Origin: Proteus hauseri ATCC 700826
GTDB taxonomy: Bacteria > Pseudomonadota > Gammaproteobacteria > Enterobacterales > Enterobacteriaceae
Direction of reading: 5' to 3'
DNA: 64,000 nt
NCBI RefSeq assembly: GCF_001654965.1
Contig: NZ_LXEV01000007.1
Span: 22,855-86,854 of the forward strand
Under the pieces are notes generated by a model. The model made no database searches and was not told the DNA's origin. It was given only the letters and a program-made list of their open reading frames with translations. The stretch's first letter is position 1. Every line of letters starts with the position of its first letter. Positions 39,818 through 49,923 of the stretch are shown here, piece after piece. The position numbers were made by a program, and so were the translations under genes.

Positions 39818-40255
39818 ATGCTGCAAGAAGTAATGCAATTTTTCAACCGGCACACCCTGTTAAGTTTTGTTTGGGTTGCGCTGCTGGTGGCGGTCATTGT
39901 GCTGACCTTTAAAGGGCTTTTTTCAAAAACGAAAAATATCTCCCGTACAGAAGCTATTTCTTTGATAAATAAAGAGGGTGCGGTGTGTGTTGATATCCGT
40001 AGCCGTGATGAGTTCCGCAAAGGACACATCATTGATTCTATCAATTTAACACCTTCTGAAATCAAAGATAACAATATTGCTGAGCTGGAGAAATATAAAT
40101 CACAGCCAGTTATTGTTGTCTCTCCATCAGGTATGGAAGGTGCAAAACCAGCCGAAAGCCTAACTAAACTCGGTTTTGAAAAGGTCTTTATTTTAAAAGA
40201 TGGCCTTTCAGGCTGGAGTGGTGAGAATTTACCACTTGCTAAGGGCAAAAAATAA
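39818..40255 (+). CDS. yibN: Rhodanese-like membrane protein YibN
   Basis: The start is ATG at 39818 ([17 protein letters not shown]); an upstream TTG in frame is not favoured. The 145-residue product has one N-terminal transmembrane helix ([15 protein letters not shown], residues 15-30) and a rhodanese fold ([22 protein letters not shown]). The active-site loop reads [10 protein letters not shown], with no cysteine where the E. coli protein has GMQC. It is therefore predicted to lack sulfurtransferase activity. It is upstream of secB. In E. coli grxC lies between the two and is absent here. Confidence 0.9.
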   Translation: MLQEVMQFFNRHTLLSFVWVALLVAVIVLTFKGLFSKTKNISRTEAISLINKEGAVCVDIRSRDEFRKGHIIDSINLTPSEIKDNNIAELEKYKSQPVIVVSPSGMEGAKPAESLTKLGFEKVFILKDGLSGWSGENLPLAKGKK

Positions 40256-40324
40256 CGAGCGGGCAGATTGAGTTCTATACTTACTGCTATTCAATTAATA
40301 AGGATATAAAAAGGTAAGATTATT

Positions 40325-40789
40325 ATGTCAGAACAGCAAAACCAAGAGATGACTTTTCAAATTCAACGTATTTATACAAAAGATATCTCTTTTGAAGCGC
40401 CTAATGCCCCACAAGTTTTCCAAAAAGAGTGGCAACCAGAAGTTAAATTAGATCTTGATACTTCTTCTAATACTTTAGCTGAAAATGTTTATGAAGTTAT
40501 TCTGCGCGTAACTGTTACTGCAACTATGGATGACGAAACGGCATTCCTGTGTGAAGTTCAACAAGCAGGTATCTTCACTGTTGAAGGTATTGAAGGAACG
40601 CAACTGGCTCATTGTTTAGGTGCATATTGCCCAAATGTTCTGTTCCCTTATGCTCGTGAATGTATCACTAACTTAGTTAGCCGTGGTACTTTCCCACAAC
40701 TGAATTTAGCACCTGTTAACTTTGATGCGCTGTTTATGAACTATTTACAGCAACAGGATGCACCAAATGCAGGAGTTGAAGAAGCTTAA
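40325..40789 (+). CDS. secB: Protein-export chaperone SecB
   Basis: The 154-residue product matches SecB throughout ([52 protein letters not shown]). SecB tetramers hold unfolded precursors and deliver them to SecA. The acidic C-terminus ends GVEEA and lacks an obvious zinc-binding role. Its stop overlaps the gpsA start by one base (TAATG), so translation is coupled. Confidence 0.97.
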   Translation: MSEQQNQEMTFQIQRIYTKDISFEAPNAPQVFQKEWQPEVKLDLDTSSNTLAENVYEVILRVTVTATMDDETAFLCEVQQAGIFTVEGIEGTQLAHCLGAYCPNVLFPYARECITNLVSRGTFPQLNLAPVNFDALFMNYLQQQDAPNAGVEEA

Positions 40790-41808
40790 TGAACAATGCT
40801 TCTATGACAGTTATCGGTGCCGGATCATACGGCACCGCTTTAGCGATTACACTGGCACGCAATGGCCATGACGTTGTGCTTTGGGGTCATGATCCTGCGC
40901 ATGTTGCTGCACTAGAGCAGGCGCGTTGTAATCAGGCTTTTCTGCCGGATGTTTCTTTTCCTGATAGTTTACATATGGAAGCTTCTTTGCAAAAGGCGAT
41001 AGAAGCGAGCCGTAATATTCTGGTTGTGATCCCAAGTCATGTTTTTGGTGATGTATTGCAACAGATCAAACCCTTTTTACGTCAGGATGCGCGTGTAGTT
41101 TGGGCGACAAAAGGACTTGAAGCACACACCGGCCGTTTGTTGCAAGATGTGGCGCGTGAAGTATTAGGTAATGAAATCCCATTAGCAGTTATATCTGGCC
41201 CAACTTTTGCTAAAGAGCTTGCTGCGGGCTTACCAACGGCTATTTCTGTTGCTTCAACGGACAACGCTTTTTCTGAAGAACTTCAGCAACTTTTCCACTG
41301 TGGTAAAAGTTTCCGCGTGTATAAAAATCCTGATTTTATTGGTGTGCAATTAGGTGGCGCAGTTAAAAACGTTATCGCAATTGGCGCAGGTATGTCTGAT
41401 GGTATGGGATTTGGCGCGAATGCGCGTACCGCATTAATTACGCGTGGTCTTGCTGAGATGAGCCGTTTGGGTAAAGCCTTAGGTGCAGATGCAGCAACGT
41501 TTATGGGGATGGCAGGTTTAGGTGACTTAGTTTTAACCTGTACTGATAACCAATCACGTAACCGCCGTTTTGGTATGATGCTAGGCCAAGGTATTGATGT
41601 TGATGCTGCGCAAGAAGCCATTGGTCAGGTTGTTGAAGGTTATCGTAACACTAAGGAAGTTCGAGCATTAGCAGAACAAGTTGGTGTTGAAATGCCTATA
41701 ACAGAGCAGATCTACCAGATTTTATATCAGCATAAAGATGTGAAAGAGGCAGCATTAGCTTTATTAGGACGGGCAACAAAAGATGAAGTGGACAGCTCGT
41801 TATTCTAA
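40789..41808 (+). CDS. gpsA: Glycerol-3-phosphate dehydrogenase [NAD(P)+]
   Basis: The 339-residue product starts [24 protein letters not shown], the NAD(P) Rossmann motif GAGSYG. The catalytic region [33 protein letters not shown] follows near residue 190. It reduces dihydroxyacetone phosphate to sn-glycerol-3-phosphate for phospholipid synthesis. It lies in the secB-gpsA-cysE block common to Enterobacterales. Confidence 0.97.
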   Translation: MNNASMTVIGAGSYGTALAITLARNGHDVVLWGHDPAHVAALEQARCNQAFLPDVSFPDSLHMEASLQKAIEASRNILVVIPSHVFGDVLQQIKPFLRQDARVVWATKGLEAHTGRLLQDVAREVLGNEIPLAVISGPTFAKELAAGLPTAISVASTDNAFSEELQQLFHCGKSFRVYKNPDFIGVQLGGAVKNVIAIGAGMSDGMGFGANARTALITRGLAEMSRLGKALGADAATFMGMAGLGDLVLTCTDNQSRNRRFGMMLGQGIDVDAAQEAIGQVVEGYRNTKEVRALAEQVGVEMPITEQIYQILYQHKDVKEAALALLGRATKDEVDSSLF

Positions 41809-41882
41809 GCTTATTTTAAAGCACGAGATGTTCCCAATATCTGCGTATATCCATATTAATTGTAAGCCTATAAATGCCCATT

Positions 41883-41908
41883 AAAGCCTAAGTCCAGACT
41901 TAGGCTTT
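41883..41908. other. Inverted repeat before cysE
   Basis: Perfect 11-base arms (41883-41893 with 41898-41908) surround a four-base loop. No long T run follows, so it could be a weak terminator of gpsA, an attenuator of cysE or an mRNA-stabilising element; it ends 24 bases before the cysE start. Confidence 0.55.
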
Positions 41909-41932
41909 AATGTAAAAATAATGAGAGTGAGT

Positions 41933-42754
41933 ATGTCACTAGAAGAACTAAAACGAGTCTGGGATCATATTAAAAGTGAAGCAAGAGCGTTAGCAGATTG
42001 CGAGCCTATCTTGGCAAGTTTTTTCCATGCAACACTCCTTAAACATGAAAATCTCGGTAGCGCATTAAGTTATATGCTAGCCAATAAATTGGCAACGCCA
42101 ACCATGCCGGCTATTGCTGTGCGTGAGATTGTTGAGGATGCTTATCGCAGTGATATTTCTATGATTGAGTCTGCGGCTTATGATATTTCAGCTGTTCGTT
42201 TACGTGATCCTGCGGTTGATAAATACTCCACTCCATTACTTTATTTAAAGGGATTTCACGCCTTACAAGCTTATCGTATTGCTCATTGGTTGTGGCAACA
42301 AGAGCGCAAAGCACTCGCGATTTATTTACAAAACCAGATTTCAGTTTCTTTTGGTGTAGATATTCACCCAGCAGCCTGTATTGGGCATGGCATTATGCTT
42401 GATCATGCAACAGGTATTGTGATTGGTGAAACCGCAGTTGTTGAGAATGATGTTTCTATTTTGCAATCTGTTACATTAGGCGGAACAGGTAAAACGGGCG
42501 GAGATCGTCACCCCAAAGTACGCGAAGGTGTAATGATTGGTGCGGGTGCTAAAATTCTTGGCAATATTGAGATTGGACGAGGCGCTAAAATTGGTGCTGG
42601 TTCTGTGGTTTTACATGCAGTACCTGCGCATACCACGGTTGCGGGTGTACCGGCTCGTATTGTAGGACGTCCAACAAGTGATAAACCGTCATTCGATATG
42701 GATCAGCATTTTAATGGTTCTATGTCTGGTTTTGAGTGTGGCGATGGTATTTAG
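41933..42754 (+). CDS. cysE: Serine acetyltransferase
   Basis: The start is ATG at 41933 (MSLEELKRVWDHIKSEARALADCEP) with a GAGAGTGAG site; four further in-frame codons upstream are not conserved. The 273-residue product has the helical N-terminal domain and, from about residue 140, the left-handed beta-helix of hexapeptide repeats. The latter contains LDHATGIVIGETAV, GGTGKTGGDRHPK and GAGAKILGNI. It acetylates serine to O-acetylserine for cysteine synthesis and is feedback-inhibited by cysteine. The C-terminal FECGDGI is the cysteine-synthase docking end, with terminal Ile retained. Confidence 0.97.
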   Translation: MSLEELKRVWDHIKSEARALADCEPILASFFHATLLKHENLGSALSYMLANKLATPTMPAIAVREIVEDAYRSDISMIESAAYDISAVRLRDPAVDKYSTPLLYLKGFHALQAYRIAHWLWQQERKALAIYLQNQISVSFGVDIHPAACIGHGIMLDHATGIVIGETAVVENDVSILQSVTLGGTGKTGGDRHPKVREGVMIGAGAKILGNIEIGRGAKIGAGSVVLHAVPAHTTVAGVPARIVGRPTSDKPSFDMDQHFNGSMSGFECGDGI

Positions 42755-42760
42755 AATATA

Positions 42761-42795
42761 AAAAAGGCGCATATCATTAGATATAGCGCCTTTTT
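42761..42795 (+). terminator. Terminator of cysE
   Basis: Arms 42761-42770 and 42786-42795 pair perfectly, with further partial pairing inside, and the hairpin ends in five T. A-rich and T-rich arms make it usable on both strands, which suits the convergent trmL. Confidence 0.85.
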
Positions 42796-42891
42796 GTTAC
42801 TTTGATTTTATAAAGATAAAATTAAATAAGAAGCATAAGCCGACATTAAAAATAAGTTTTGTTTAAATACGACTTATATCACCGATTAGAT

Positions 42892-43395
42892 TTAATCTCT
42901 AAGCAAAGCACCGGGGTAACCCAACTGCCGCCAGGCTTCAAACACCACAACCGCAACAGTATTAGATAAATTCATACTACGGCTTTCTGCCAGCATAGGA
43001 ACTCGGATTTTTTGCTGCATTGGCATATTATCCAACACATAAGGCGGCAAACCACGAGTTTCAGGGCCAAATAATAAGTAATCACCATCTTTATAACTAA
43101 CGTTACTATGTGCTGGCTGACCTTTTGTGGTTAAAGCAAATAACCGAGCACCAGTAGGTGACTGTGCATTATCAGGACTTAATCCTTCGCTTTCTAAAAA
43201 AGCATAATAATCGTGATGTTGTTTAATATCAGCAAACTCACGATAATCAAGCCCTGCACGGCGTAAGCGTTTATCATCCCAAGTAAAACCCAGAGGCTGA
43301 ATTAAATGAAGATGAAAACCTGTGTTTGCACACAGGCGGATGATATTACCCGTATTGGGTGGAATTTCGGGTTCAAATAAGACGATATTGAGCAT
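42892..43395 (-). CDS. trmL: tRNA (cytidine/uridine-34 2'-O)-methyltransferase TrmL
   Basis: The 167-residue SPOUT protein starts [26 protein letters not shown]. It carries the knot motifs [12 protein letters not shown] and [26 protein letters not shown]. It methylates the wobble nucleotide ribose of tRNA-Leu isoacceptors. It is 11 bases downstream of ugd on the same strand and could be co-transcribed with the O-antigen operon, although it is a housekeeping gene beside cysE in other enterobacteria. Confidence 0.94.
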   Translation of the reverse strand: MLNIVLFEPEIPPNTGNIIRLCANTGFHLHLIQPLGFTWDDKRLRRAGLDYREFADIKQHHDYYAFLESEGLSPDNAQSPTGARLFALTTKGQPAHSNVSYKDGDYLLFGPETRGLPPYVLDNMPMQQKIRVPMLAESRSMNLSNTVAVVVFEAWRQLGYPGALLRD

Positions 43396-43406
43396 ATAAA
43401 ATAAGT

Positions 43407-44573
43407 TTAGTCGTTACCAAAGAGGTCACGAGTATAAACTTTTTCCTCAACATCGTTTAGTGCTGAAGCCCATCTATTAGTAATAATGACATCAGAGATT
43501 GATTTAAACTCATTTAAATCACGGATCAATCTTGAATTAAAGAAGGTTTCTTCTTGCATTTCTGGTTCATAAATCACCACTTCAATTCCTTTGGCTTTAA
43601 TGCGTTTCATAATGCCTTGGATTGACGATGAGCGGAAATTGTCAGAACCCGATTTCATAATTAAACGATATACACCCACAACTTTAGGTGATTTCGCAAT
43701 AATTGAGTCTGCAATAAAATCTTTACGAGTACGGTTAGCTTCAACGATAGCACCAATAATATTATTAGGTACAGATTCATAGTTAGCTAATAGTTGCTTA
43801 GTGTCTTTTGGTAAGCAATAGCCGCCATAACCGAATGATGGGTTATTGTAGTGATTGCCAATGCGAGGGTCTAAACAAACGCCTTCAATAATTTGTTTTG
43901 CATTTAAGCCATAAGCTTGTGCATAGCTATCGAGTTCATTGAAGTAAGCAACACGTAATGCAAGATAAGTATTAGCAAATAATTTAATTGCTTCTGCTTC
44001 TGTTGAATCAGTATAAAGCACATCAATATCTTTTTTCTGTGCGCCTTCAACTAACAGATTTGCAAAGGTTTCTGCTCTTTCTGAACGCTCACCAATCACG
44101 ATACGAGAAGGGTAAAGATTATCGTAAAGCGCACGGCCTTCGCGTAAGAATTCAGGAGAAAATATAATGTTCTCAGTATTATATTTCTCTCTCATTTCTT
44201 TAGTAAAACCAACCGGAATGGTTGATTTAATAATCATTGTGGTGTGTGGATTATATTCTAAAACATCACGAATAACCGACTCGACAGATGAGGTGTTAAA
44301 GTAGTTGGTTTTAGGATCATAATCGGTCGGCGTTGCGATAATAACAAAATCAGCATCTTGGTAAGCAGTTGTTTTATCCAAAGTCGCTGTGAAGTCGAGT
44401 TCTTTTGTAGCTAAAAACTCTTCGATTTCTTTATCTGAAATTGGCGAGATTTTTTTGTTTAAGAGTTCGACTTTTTCTTTATTGATATCTAACGCAATAA
44501 CTTTGTTATTTTGGGAAAGAAGGATCCCGTTAGATAAACCGACATAGCCGGTTCCTGATATGGTGATTTTCAT
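43407..44573 (-). CDS. ugd: UDP-glucose 6-dehydrogenase
   Basis: The 388-residue product begins [21 protein letters not shown], an NAD-binding GTGYVG motif. The catalytic cysteine sits in [16 protein letters not shown] near residue 250. It oxidises UDP-glucose to UDP-glucuronate. That nucleotide sugar feeds O units, the galacturonate of the LPS core (WabG) and L-Ara4N modification. It is the promoter-distal sugar gene of the O locus. Its composition is closer to housekeeping genes than to the very AT-rich genes upstream. Confidence 0.95.
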   Translation of the reverse strand: MKITISGTGYVGLSNGILLSQNNKVIALDINKEKVELLNKKISPISDKEIEEFLATKELDFTATLDKTTAYQDADFVIIATPTDYDPKTNYFNTSSVESVIRDVLEYNPHTTMIIKSTIPVGFTKEMREKYNTENIIFSPEFLREGRALYDNLYPSRIVIGERSERAETFANLLVEGAQKKDIDVLYTDSTEAEAIKLFANTYLALRVAYFNELDSYAQAYGLNAKQIIEGVCLDPRIGNHYNNPSFGYGGYCLPKDTKQLLANYESVPNNIIGAIVEANRTRKDFIADSIIAKSPKVVGVYRLIMKSGSDNFRSSSIQGIMKRIKAKGIEVVIYEPEMQEETFFNSRLIRDLNEFKSISDVIITNRWASALNDVEEKVYTRDLFGND

Positions 44574-44651
44574 GAGTTTCTCTTATCTAAAGTATTTATA
44601 TAAATTTAATATAGATGAGAATTCTGTAGCTTAATTATATCTTAATAAAAT

Positions 44652-45728
44652 TTATTTTTTTATAATATCTATATATTCTTTTGCCATTCGACCTGATGAT
44701 AAGTATTTAATAAAATTATTATGAATATCTTGATTGTTTTTTTCTATACAAGAATAAATTTTTTCATCAAGATTATTATCCTTATCAAAGTCATAAATTT
44801 CACCAAAAGATTTATTTAAATTAATAATCTCATTATGGGGAGGTATATCTGATAAAATGCAAGGAATGCCAATAGACAAAGCTTCTAGTACAGCCATTGG
44901 TAATCCTTCAAAAGTAGATGCGGATATAAAAATATCTGATTCATATAGAATGTTATCCACATGGTTACTATAGCCTTCAAACGTAATTTTTTTATTTAAA
45001 GAATATTGCTTTTTTAAGAGCTCTTCTTCTGGGCCAGACCCTATAATACGTAATCTGAAATCACCATCTAGTTTATCAAAGGATTTTAAAAGAGTTTTAA
45101 CATTCTTTCTTTTATCTAAATTTCCAACATAAACTAAGTTAATGAATTTTTTTTCATTAAATGAATTATTTTTTTCTTCTTTTTCTTTTACCCCATTTCT
45201 AATATATATTGAAGTTAATTTATATTTTGACTTTACATATTCGCTGACACTTTGAGATACTGAAATTACAGTATCTACTTTTTTTAGTGCATAAATATGA
45301 AGTAGTGACATTACTATAGATTTGATTAATCCATATTCATGTTTATAGTCAGGGTATATATAATTATGAAGGATAGATATTTTTTTCTGATTTATTAATT
45401 TAGGTAATGAAATATCAGCTCTAAATCCTTGAGAAATAATCACATTAATATTTTTCTGTAAAATAATTTCTTTAATTTCAGAATTTATCTTGAAAAGATT
45501 ATATCCATCATAATTAAGAGAAATTAATTCTATATTTAATTTTAAAAAATCGTTATATCTTGATTTATTACTTTCGAGGCTGGATAATGAAAGTAGTGTT
45601 ATATTAAAACTACACTCATTTATTTTTGATAGAAGCTCAAATAATTGATTTACAGGTCCACCTTTTTCCAGAGAAGAAATAATAAAAAGAATATTTTTTT
45701 TATTCAAATTGAGCTCTCCATTTACCAA
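44652..45728 (-). CDS. O-antigen glycosyltransferase, GT4 family
   Basis: The 358-residue GT-B protein has ILFIISSLEKGGPVNQLFELL in the acceptor domain. The donor domain contains VYVGNLDKRKNVKTLLKSF (near residue 217), IIGSGPEEELL and SASTFEGLPMAVLEALSIGIPCI with the E(x7)E pair. It adds one sugar of the O unit at the inner-membrane face. The start (MVNGELNLNKKN) overlaps the preceding gene by 29 bases, implying coupling; a later start is possible. Codon use is extremely A/T-biased compared with trmL and cysE, which suggests horizontal origin of the locus. Confidence 0.85.
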   Translation of the reverse strand: MVNGELNLNKKNILFIISSLEKGGPVNQLFELLSKINECSFNITLLSLSSLESNKSRYNDFLKLNIELISLNYDGYNLFKINSEIKEIILQKNINVIISQGFRADISLPKLINQKKISILHNYIYPDYKHEYGLIKSIVMSLLHIYALKKVDTVISVSQSVSEYVKSKYKLTSIYIRNGVKEKEEKNNSFNEKKFINLVYVGNLDKRKNVKTLLKSFDKLDGDFRLRIIGSGPEEELLKKQYSLNKKITFEGYSNHVDNILYESDIFISASTFEGLPMAVLEALSIGIPCILSDIPPHNEIINLNKSFGEIYDFDKDNNLDEKIYSCIEKNNQDIHNNFIKYLSSGRMAKEYIDIIKK

Positions 45729-46677
45729 TATTTTCTAATGGAATTTTAATATTTGTTATATAAGAATTATTAAAGAACTCTATATAGTTAGATATTTCCC
45801 AATCTCTAGGTATTACATTTAAGTTAAAATCTTTCTTTTTTTCTTCAGCTCTATTATCAACTGAAATTATAGTGGTTCGTTTACCTTTTTGTAGGGCTCG
45901 AATTCCAGCATGAAGTCTAGTACCAATAAAATCTAAAGAGGTATGATTATCAAGGAGATAATCAAAAGATTTTAAATTGGCTGGTATTACATTTATATCA
46001 TTTATTTCATTATTAAAGCTCATAAAATAGTTATAATCTTGCGAGCCTTGAGCCCAGAAGTATAAATTATTGTATGCTTTTTTTAATGCTTTAATTAAAT
46101 TTAAATCAAATTCTTTGTTTTTTCTATAATCTGTTAAAGTAAATACAACATCATCGGCTTTATTTTGTGGAATTAACTGACAGTGCTCTGGAGTTAATGT
46201 CCACATTGTTGAACATGATGTATTTATAACATTTTTTAAGCCTGCTAGTTTGAATTTATCCTCAGTATAACTATCTCTTACTGACAATAAATGTTGATTA
46301 GAAAACATTTTTTGTAGTAATATTTTTGTATAAAGATCTGGAGCATTTTGATAGTTTCCCCAACCTACGCCAAGAGATACAACTGGTTTCATTAATATTG
46401 AATTTAAATACCCAATATTCCACTGTCTATGTAAAAACATTGACGAATTAAGACAATTAGTACCACATAAAAAATTTAATTCAATTTCTTTTTGTCTTTT
46501 TAGACCGACTCTAGTTATTCTCTCATGTGTAGGAAAATGAACTTTTTGAGTATTTGGGAATAATTCAGATATTACTTTATAACATGAATCCATTATAATA
46601 AAATCACCAACATTCATAGAGCAAATGCTTGTATCTAGAACACCTATTTTCGTATTAATATGATTTAGGTTTACCAT
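45700..46677 (-). CDS. Polysaccharide pyruvyltransferase family protein
   Basis: The 325-residue product resembles the CsaB/WcaK-type family. It has GVLDTSICSMNVGDFIIMDSCYKVI at the N-terminus, LSVRDSYTEDKFKLAGLKNV in the middle (the R-D-x-x-S/T motif), and DFIGTRLHAGIRALQKGKRTTIISVDNRAEEKKKDF near residue 255 with the conserved histidine. Members attach a pyruvate ketal from PEP to a sugar. Some family members have drifted to glycosyl-related functions, so pyruvylation of this O unit is a prediction. It lies between wzx and a GT4 gene in one operon. Confidence 0.78.
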   Translation of the reverse strand: MVNLNHINTKIGVLDTSICSMNVGDFIIMDSCYKVISELFPNTQKVHFPTHERITRVGLKRQKEIELNFLCGTNCLNSSMFLHRQWNIGYLNSILMKPVVSLGVGWGNYQNAPDLYTKILLQKMFSNQHLLSVRDSYTEDKFKLAGLKNVINTSCSTMWTLTPEHCQLIPQNKADDVVFTLTDYRKNKEFDLNLIKALKKAYNNLYFWAQGSQDYNYFMSFNNEINDINVIPANLKSFDYLLDNHTSLDFIGTRLHAGIRALQKGKRTTIISVDNRAEEKKKDFNLNVIPRDWEISNYIEFFNNSYITNIKIPLENIGKWRAQFE

Positions 46678-46683
46678 TAAAAA

Positions 46684-47880
46684 TTATCTCAATTGAAAGT
46701 GTAAATGTAATGCTATTTTATATAAAATAGATGTGGATATTCCGAATATTAAAATTGTAATACTAATTAAAAAATTATTTTTTTCTAAGAACATATACGC
46801 TAAAGTTAACGCTGCTGCTGTACATGATAGGTTTATATAAAATAATAAGTTATATTTATTTATAGATTTAAGTAAGTATGCATATATTTTGAATATTCCA
46901 CTAAATGTTTGATAAAAACAAAGCATTAAAAGAATAAATAAAGAAGTATAATTAAAATCATATAATATGAAATAAGAAAAAATGGCAATAAATGTAAATA
47001 AAATAGATACAAGTAATCCATTTTTAAAGTATTTTATTTTTATTTTTTCTATCTTAATAAGATCTTTATTGATGATATTTTTTCTCAATGAAGGCATTAA
47101 ATTATTTTCTATTGCAGAGAAAAAAATAGCAATAACACTTGAAAAACTTAAGCAAACTTTAGAAGTTACAAAGGCTTGTTCTGAGATATAATTATTAAAA
47201 ATAATAAATATACCTTGAGTTGAAACCCAAAAGCAAAGCATTGATAAGGCTGACCACTTACCTAAGTTAATATAACTTTTTAATTTTTGAGGAGAAAATA
47301 ACATTTCAAAATAAAATTGTATTTTATATGTTAGTGTTATTTTAATTAAGATAAATAGAGATGAAATAAATAAGGATAATACTAAATAAGAGATGTAATA
47401 TATATATTCTTCTATGTTATAGACGAATTTAAGTACTATATAAGATGTTAAAGTAGTACAGACAAGTAATAAAGAACTTATTCCTGCTTTTTTTTCATCA
47501 TTTAGGATATATAAAATTCTTCTTAGATAGTCAAATAAAGGAAATAATAAACAAAGGAAAAATATATTAATAGATAGTAATATGTTTTTTTCATGCATAA
47601 TATTATAGATGAAAAAACTAACTATTATACTAGATAATATTAAGAGTAATAAATTAAAAGAGTGATATTCTTTTAATTTTTCAATATTAGTACAATAGTA
47701 CCAAGTCGGTGAAATTATAAATGCAGCATTTACAACTAAAGATAAAGATGTAAATGTTGTCACATAAATATATTTACTTGCTTCATATTCATTTATAAAT
47801 TTAGATATAAATAGTATGGTACCAATATTTATCAAAGCAAATAGAAATTGATCTATATATTTCCAAAGTTTATCTTTCAT
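46684..47880 (-). CDS. wzx: O-antigen flippase Wzx
   Basis: The 398-residue product is almost wholly hydrophobic, with about 12 predicted membrane helices and short basic loops, the MATE-like Wzx pattern. It starts WKYIDQFLFALINIGTILFISKFINEYEASKYIY, the usual family opening. It would move undecaprenyl-linked O units across the inner membrane. It overlaps the wzy end by 11 bases. The family is too variable for specificity to be read; the assignment rests on topology, opening motif and location. Confidence 0.82.
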   Translation of the reverse strand: MKDKLWKYIDQFLFALINIGTILFISKFINEYEASKYIYVTTFTSLSLVVNAAFIISPTWYYCTNIEKLKEYHSFNLLLLILSSIIVSFFIYNIMHEKNILLSINIFFLCLLFPLFDYLRRILYILNDEKKAGISSLLLVCTTLTSYIVLKFVYNIEEYIYYISYLVLSLFISSLFILIKITLTYKIQFYFEMLFSPQKLKSYINLGKWSALSMLCFWVSTQGIFIIFNNYISEQAFVTSKVCLSFSSVIAIFFSAIENNLMPSLRKNIINKDLIKIEKIKIKYFKNGLLVSILFTFIAIFSYFILYDFNYTSLFILLMLCFYQTFSGIFKIYAYLLKSINKYNLLFYINLSCTAAALTLAYMFLEKNNFLISITILIFGISTSILYKIALHLHFQLR

Positions 47881-49042
47881 TTTTTTCTTTTATGTATTTG
47901 CTATATAAAATACTAAAACTTATTAAGTAGAAAAACATTTGATTATGAAATACACCAATTGTCATATCTGCTAATACATATATTAAAAATAGATATAAAT
48001 GACTATTTTTAACACTAAATATTTTTAATATCATATAATATGCATAGTATATTAATAATAAATAAACGACACCAAATCTAAAAATAGTAAGTAGTGTACC
48101 GCTATCAAAAATAAATGGCGGCTCACCTCCAATACCAAATAAAATAGATTCAATATTTAAATTTGATATATAATCTAAAACAGATTTTCTATGAGTAACA
48201 CCATAATCTGAACCATCAATACTTCTAATGAAATAATTATAAATTCTATCATTTATCATAAGAAACAGGATGAATGATAATAGTGAAACTATACCACTTA
48301 TTACTATTATTAATATTTTTTTAATAGATTTTGTTTTTAATAGATTAACTAAAAAGTTATAAATAATATAACTTAAAATAGTTATTTTACTAAAACACAG
48401 TAATAATGAATATCCTATTAGGATTACTTTCTTTTTACTAAAACTCATAATGTTCCAAAGAGAAAAAATAACAAGAAAGTATGTAGCTAAAATAGTCGGT
48501 GAGCCAATAAATCCAATAGGTCTAAAGGTAACTTTTAGGTGAGTATTTATAATGTGATCAATATTTCCGCCATAATAGACATTACTCATTGCATTATAAA
48601 CAGCATAATTATAAAAAAAGCCACTTGAAAATAAAGGAATATTTATTTTTTGTAATGTTGCTATTATAAGCTGAACTATAATGGAAATTATAATAAATTT
48701 AAAAAGAGACTCTTTTCTTAAATGTTTCCATAAAACTAAAGAACTAAATAAAAATAATACCATTTTAATTTGAATAAATGGCAATAAAATATCTTTGAAG
48801 TATATGTTTTCATTAAATAATGCTCTGTATAACATTATCATTAAACTAAATATAATGGGATACATGAGAATGAATATTCTCTTATTTACATATGTTCTTC
48901 TTTTTATTAATTCTATAATAGATAAAAACAAAGTAAAGCACATTAGAATATCAGATATTAGTATGGGCATTCCTGATATTCTAATTGTAGGTAAGAATAT
49001 AGAAGAAAAAAATATAAAACAATAAATAAATGTTATAGTCAT
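47870..49042 (-). CDS. wzy: O-antigen polymerase Wzy
   Basis: The 390-residue product has about ten to eleven hydrophobic segments. A larger polar loop near residues 130-185 (YNAMSNVYYGGNIDHIINTHLKVTFRPIGF) includes RPIGF and is typical of Wzy. A second loop (GSDYGVTHRKSVLDYISNLN) lies near residue 275. It would polymerise O units in the periplasm. It starts four bases inside the preceding transferase and overlaps wzx. Extreme AT content is again visible. Confidence 0.8.
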   Translation of the reverse strand: MTITFIYCFIFFSSIFLPTIRISGMPILISDILMCFTLFLSIIELIKRRTYVNKRIFILMYPIIFSLMIMLYRALFNENIYFKDILLPFIQIKMVLFLFSSLVLWKHLRKESLFKFIIISIIVQLIIATLQKINIPLFSSGFFYNYAVYNAMSNVYYGGNIDHIINTHLKVTFRPIGFIGSPTILATYFLVIFSLWNIMSFSKKKVILIGYSLLLCFSKITILSYIIYNFLVNLLKTKSIKKILIIVISGIVSLLSFILFLMINDRIYNYFIRSIDGSDYGVTHRKSVLDYISNLNIESILFGIGGEPPFIFDSGTLLTIFRFGVVYLLLIYYAYYMILKIFSVKNSHLYLFLIYVLADMTIGVFHNQMFFYLISFSILYSKYIKEKNER

Positions 49043-49881
49043 CTTAAGTATCTATATAAATATCTGACAAAAAAGGTTGGTGAAATTCTGATTAAAAAAT
49101 AAGAAGAAATAAAAATAATATTTCTCATGTTTATCATTTTCAACTTTTTCATATAGAAGATTTTTATTTTAATCTCATTAAAAGCTTTTTTTAACCCTTT
49201 TCTTCTTTTTAACATATCATCAGATGTTCGATAATATATCAGCGGTGTTTCGATGTTAGAAAACTTATGTCCACTTTCAATCAATAAAAACCAAAAAGCT
49301 AGATCTTCAGATAACACTGTATCCATTGGGTATCTAAAGCCATTGAGAAAAATAGATTTTCTAAAAATAACACTAGGATGCACAAAAGGACATTTTTTAA
49401 AAATATCATTAACTAATTTACTATGTTCAATTTCCATGTTTTTTATAATAGAAAAATTTGTACCAAATTCTTGGCAACTTCCTCCTATAACATCTACCGT
49501 CTTATTTCTTTCTAAGAATGAGACTTGCTTTTCTAATCTATCTGAATAGTTAATATCATCTGCATCCATTCTTGCTATATATTTTACATCATTGTCATAT
49601 TCTATAATATAATCTATGAGTTCATTCAATGATTTTGCTAATCCTTTATTCTCATTTCTGTAGAAGAATTTTATATCATAAGAAGGATTATCATTTTTAT
49701 ATTTTTCTATTAGTTCAATTACAGATGGTTCTACTGGACCATCTATTTTTATCCTTAGTACCCAATTATTGTATGTTTGAATTAGGATGCTATCTAATGA
49801 TTCTTTTAAAAATGAAATTTGATCATTTTTATAAATGCTCATTATAAATGCGACTTTTCTTTTTGATAGATGACTAATCAT
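49039..49881 (-). CDS. O-antigen glycosyltransferase, GT2 family
   Basis: The 280-residue GT-A protein starts KVAFIMSIYKNDQISFLKESLDSILIQTYNNW, the GT2 opening. ENKGLAKSLNELI is followed by YIARMDADDINYSDRLEKQVSFLE, where DADD is the metal-binding DxD, and LSEDLAFWFLLIESG supplies the catalytic-base region. It is the first gene after the JUMPstart element, so it heads the O-antigen operon. The start codon lies eight bases from the end of that element, and the ribosome site is weak (GGA). Confidence 0.87.
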   Translation of the reverse strand: MISHLSKRKVAFIMSIYKNDQISFLKESLDSILIQTYNNWVLRIKIDGPVEPSVIELIEKYKNDNPSYDIKFFYRNENKGLAKSLNELIDYIIEYDNDVKYIARMDADDINYSDRLEKQVSFLERNKTVDVIGGSCQEFGTNFSIIKNMEIEHSKLVNDIFKKCPFVHPSVIFRKSIFLNGFRYPMDTVLSEDLAFWFLLIESGHKFSNIETPLIYYRTSDDMLKRRKGLKKAFNEIKIKIFYMKKLKMINMRNIIFISSYFLIRISPTFFVRYLYRYLR

Positions 49882-49888
49882 ATTTTTC

Positions 49889-49923
49889 CATAGCTACCGC
49901 ACTAGGTTTACGGCTCCCAGTGC
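49889..49923 (-). promoter_or_regulatory. JUMPstart element with ops sequence (RfaH recruitment)
   Basis: Read on the minus strand, this segment aligns to the JUMPstart consensus as I remember it at about 24 of 31 positions with one gap. It includes the ops core TGCGGTAG at 49901-49894 (consensus GGCGGTAG). Ops pauses RNA polymerase and recruits RfaH, which prevents polarity in long LPS operons. It is directly in front of the first O-antigen gene and on the correct strand. Confidence 0.8.
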
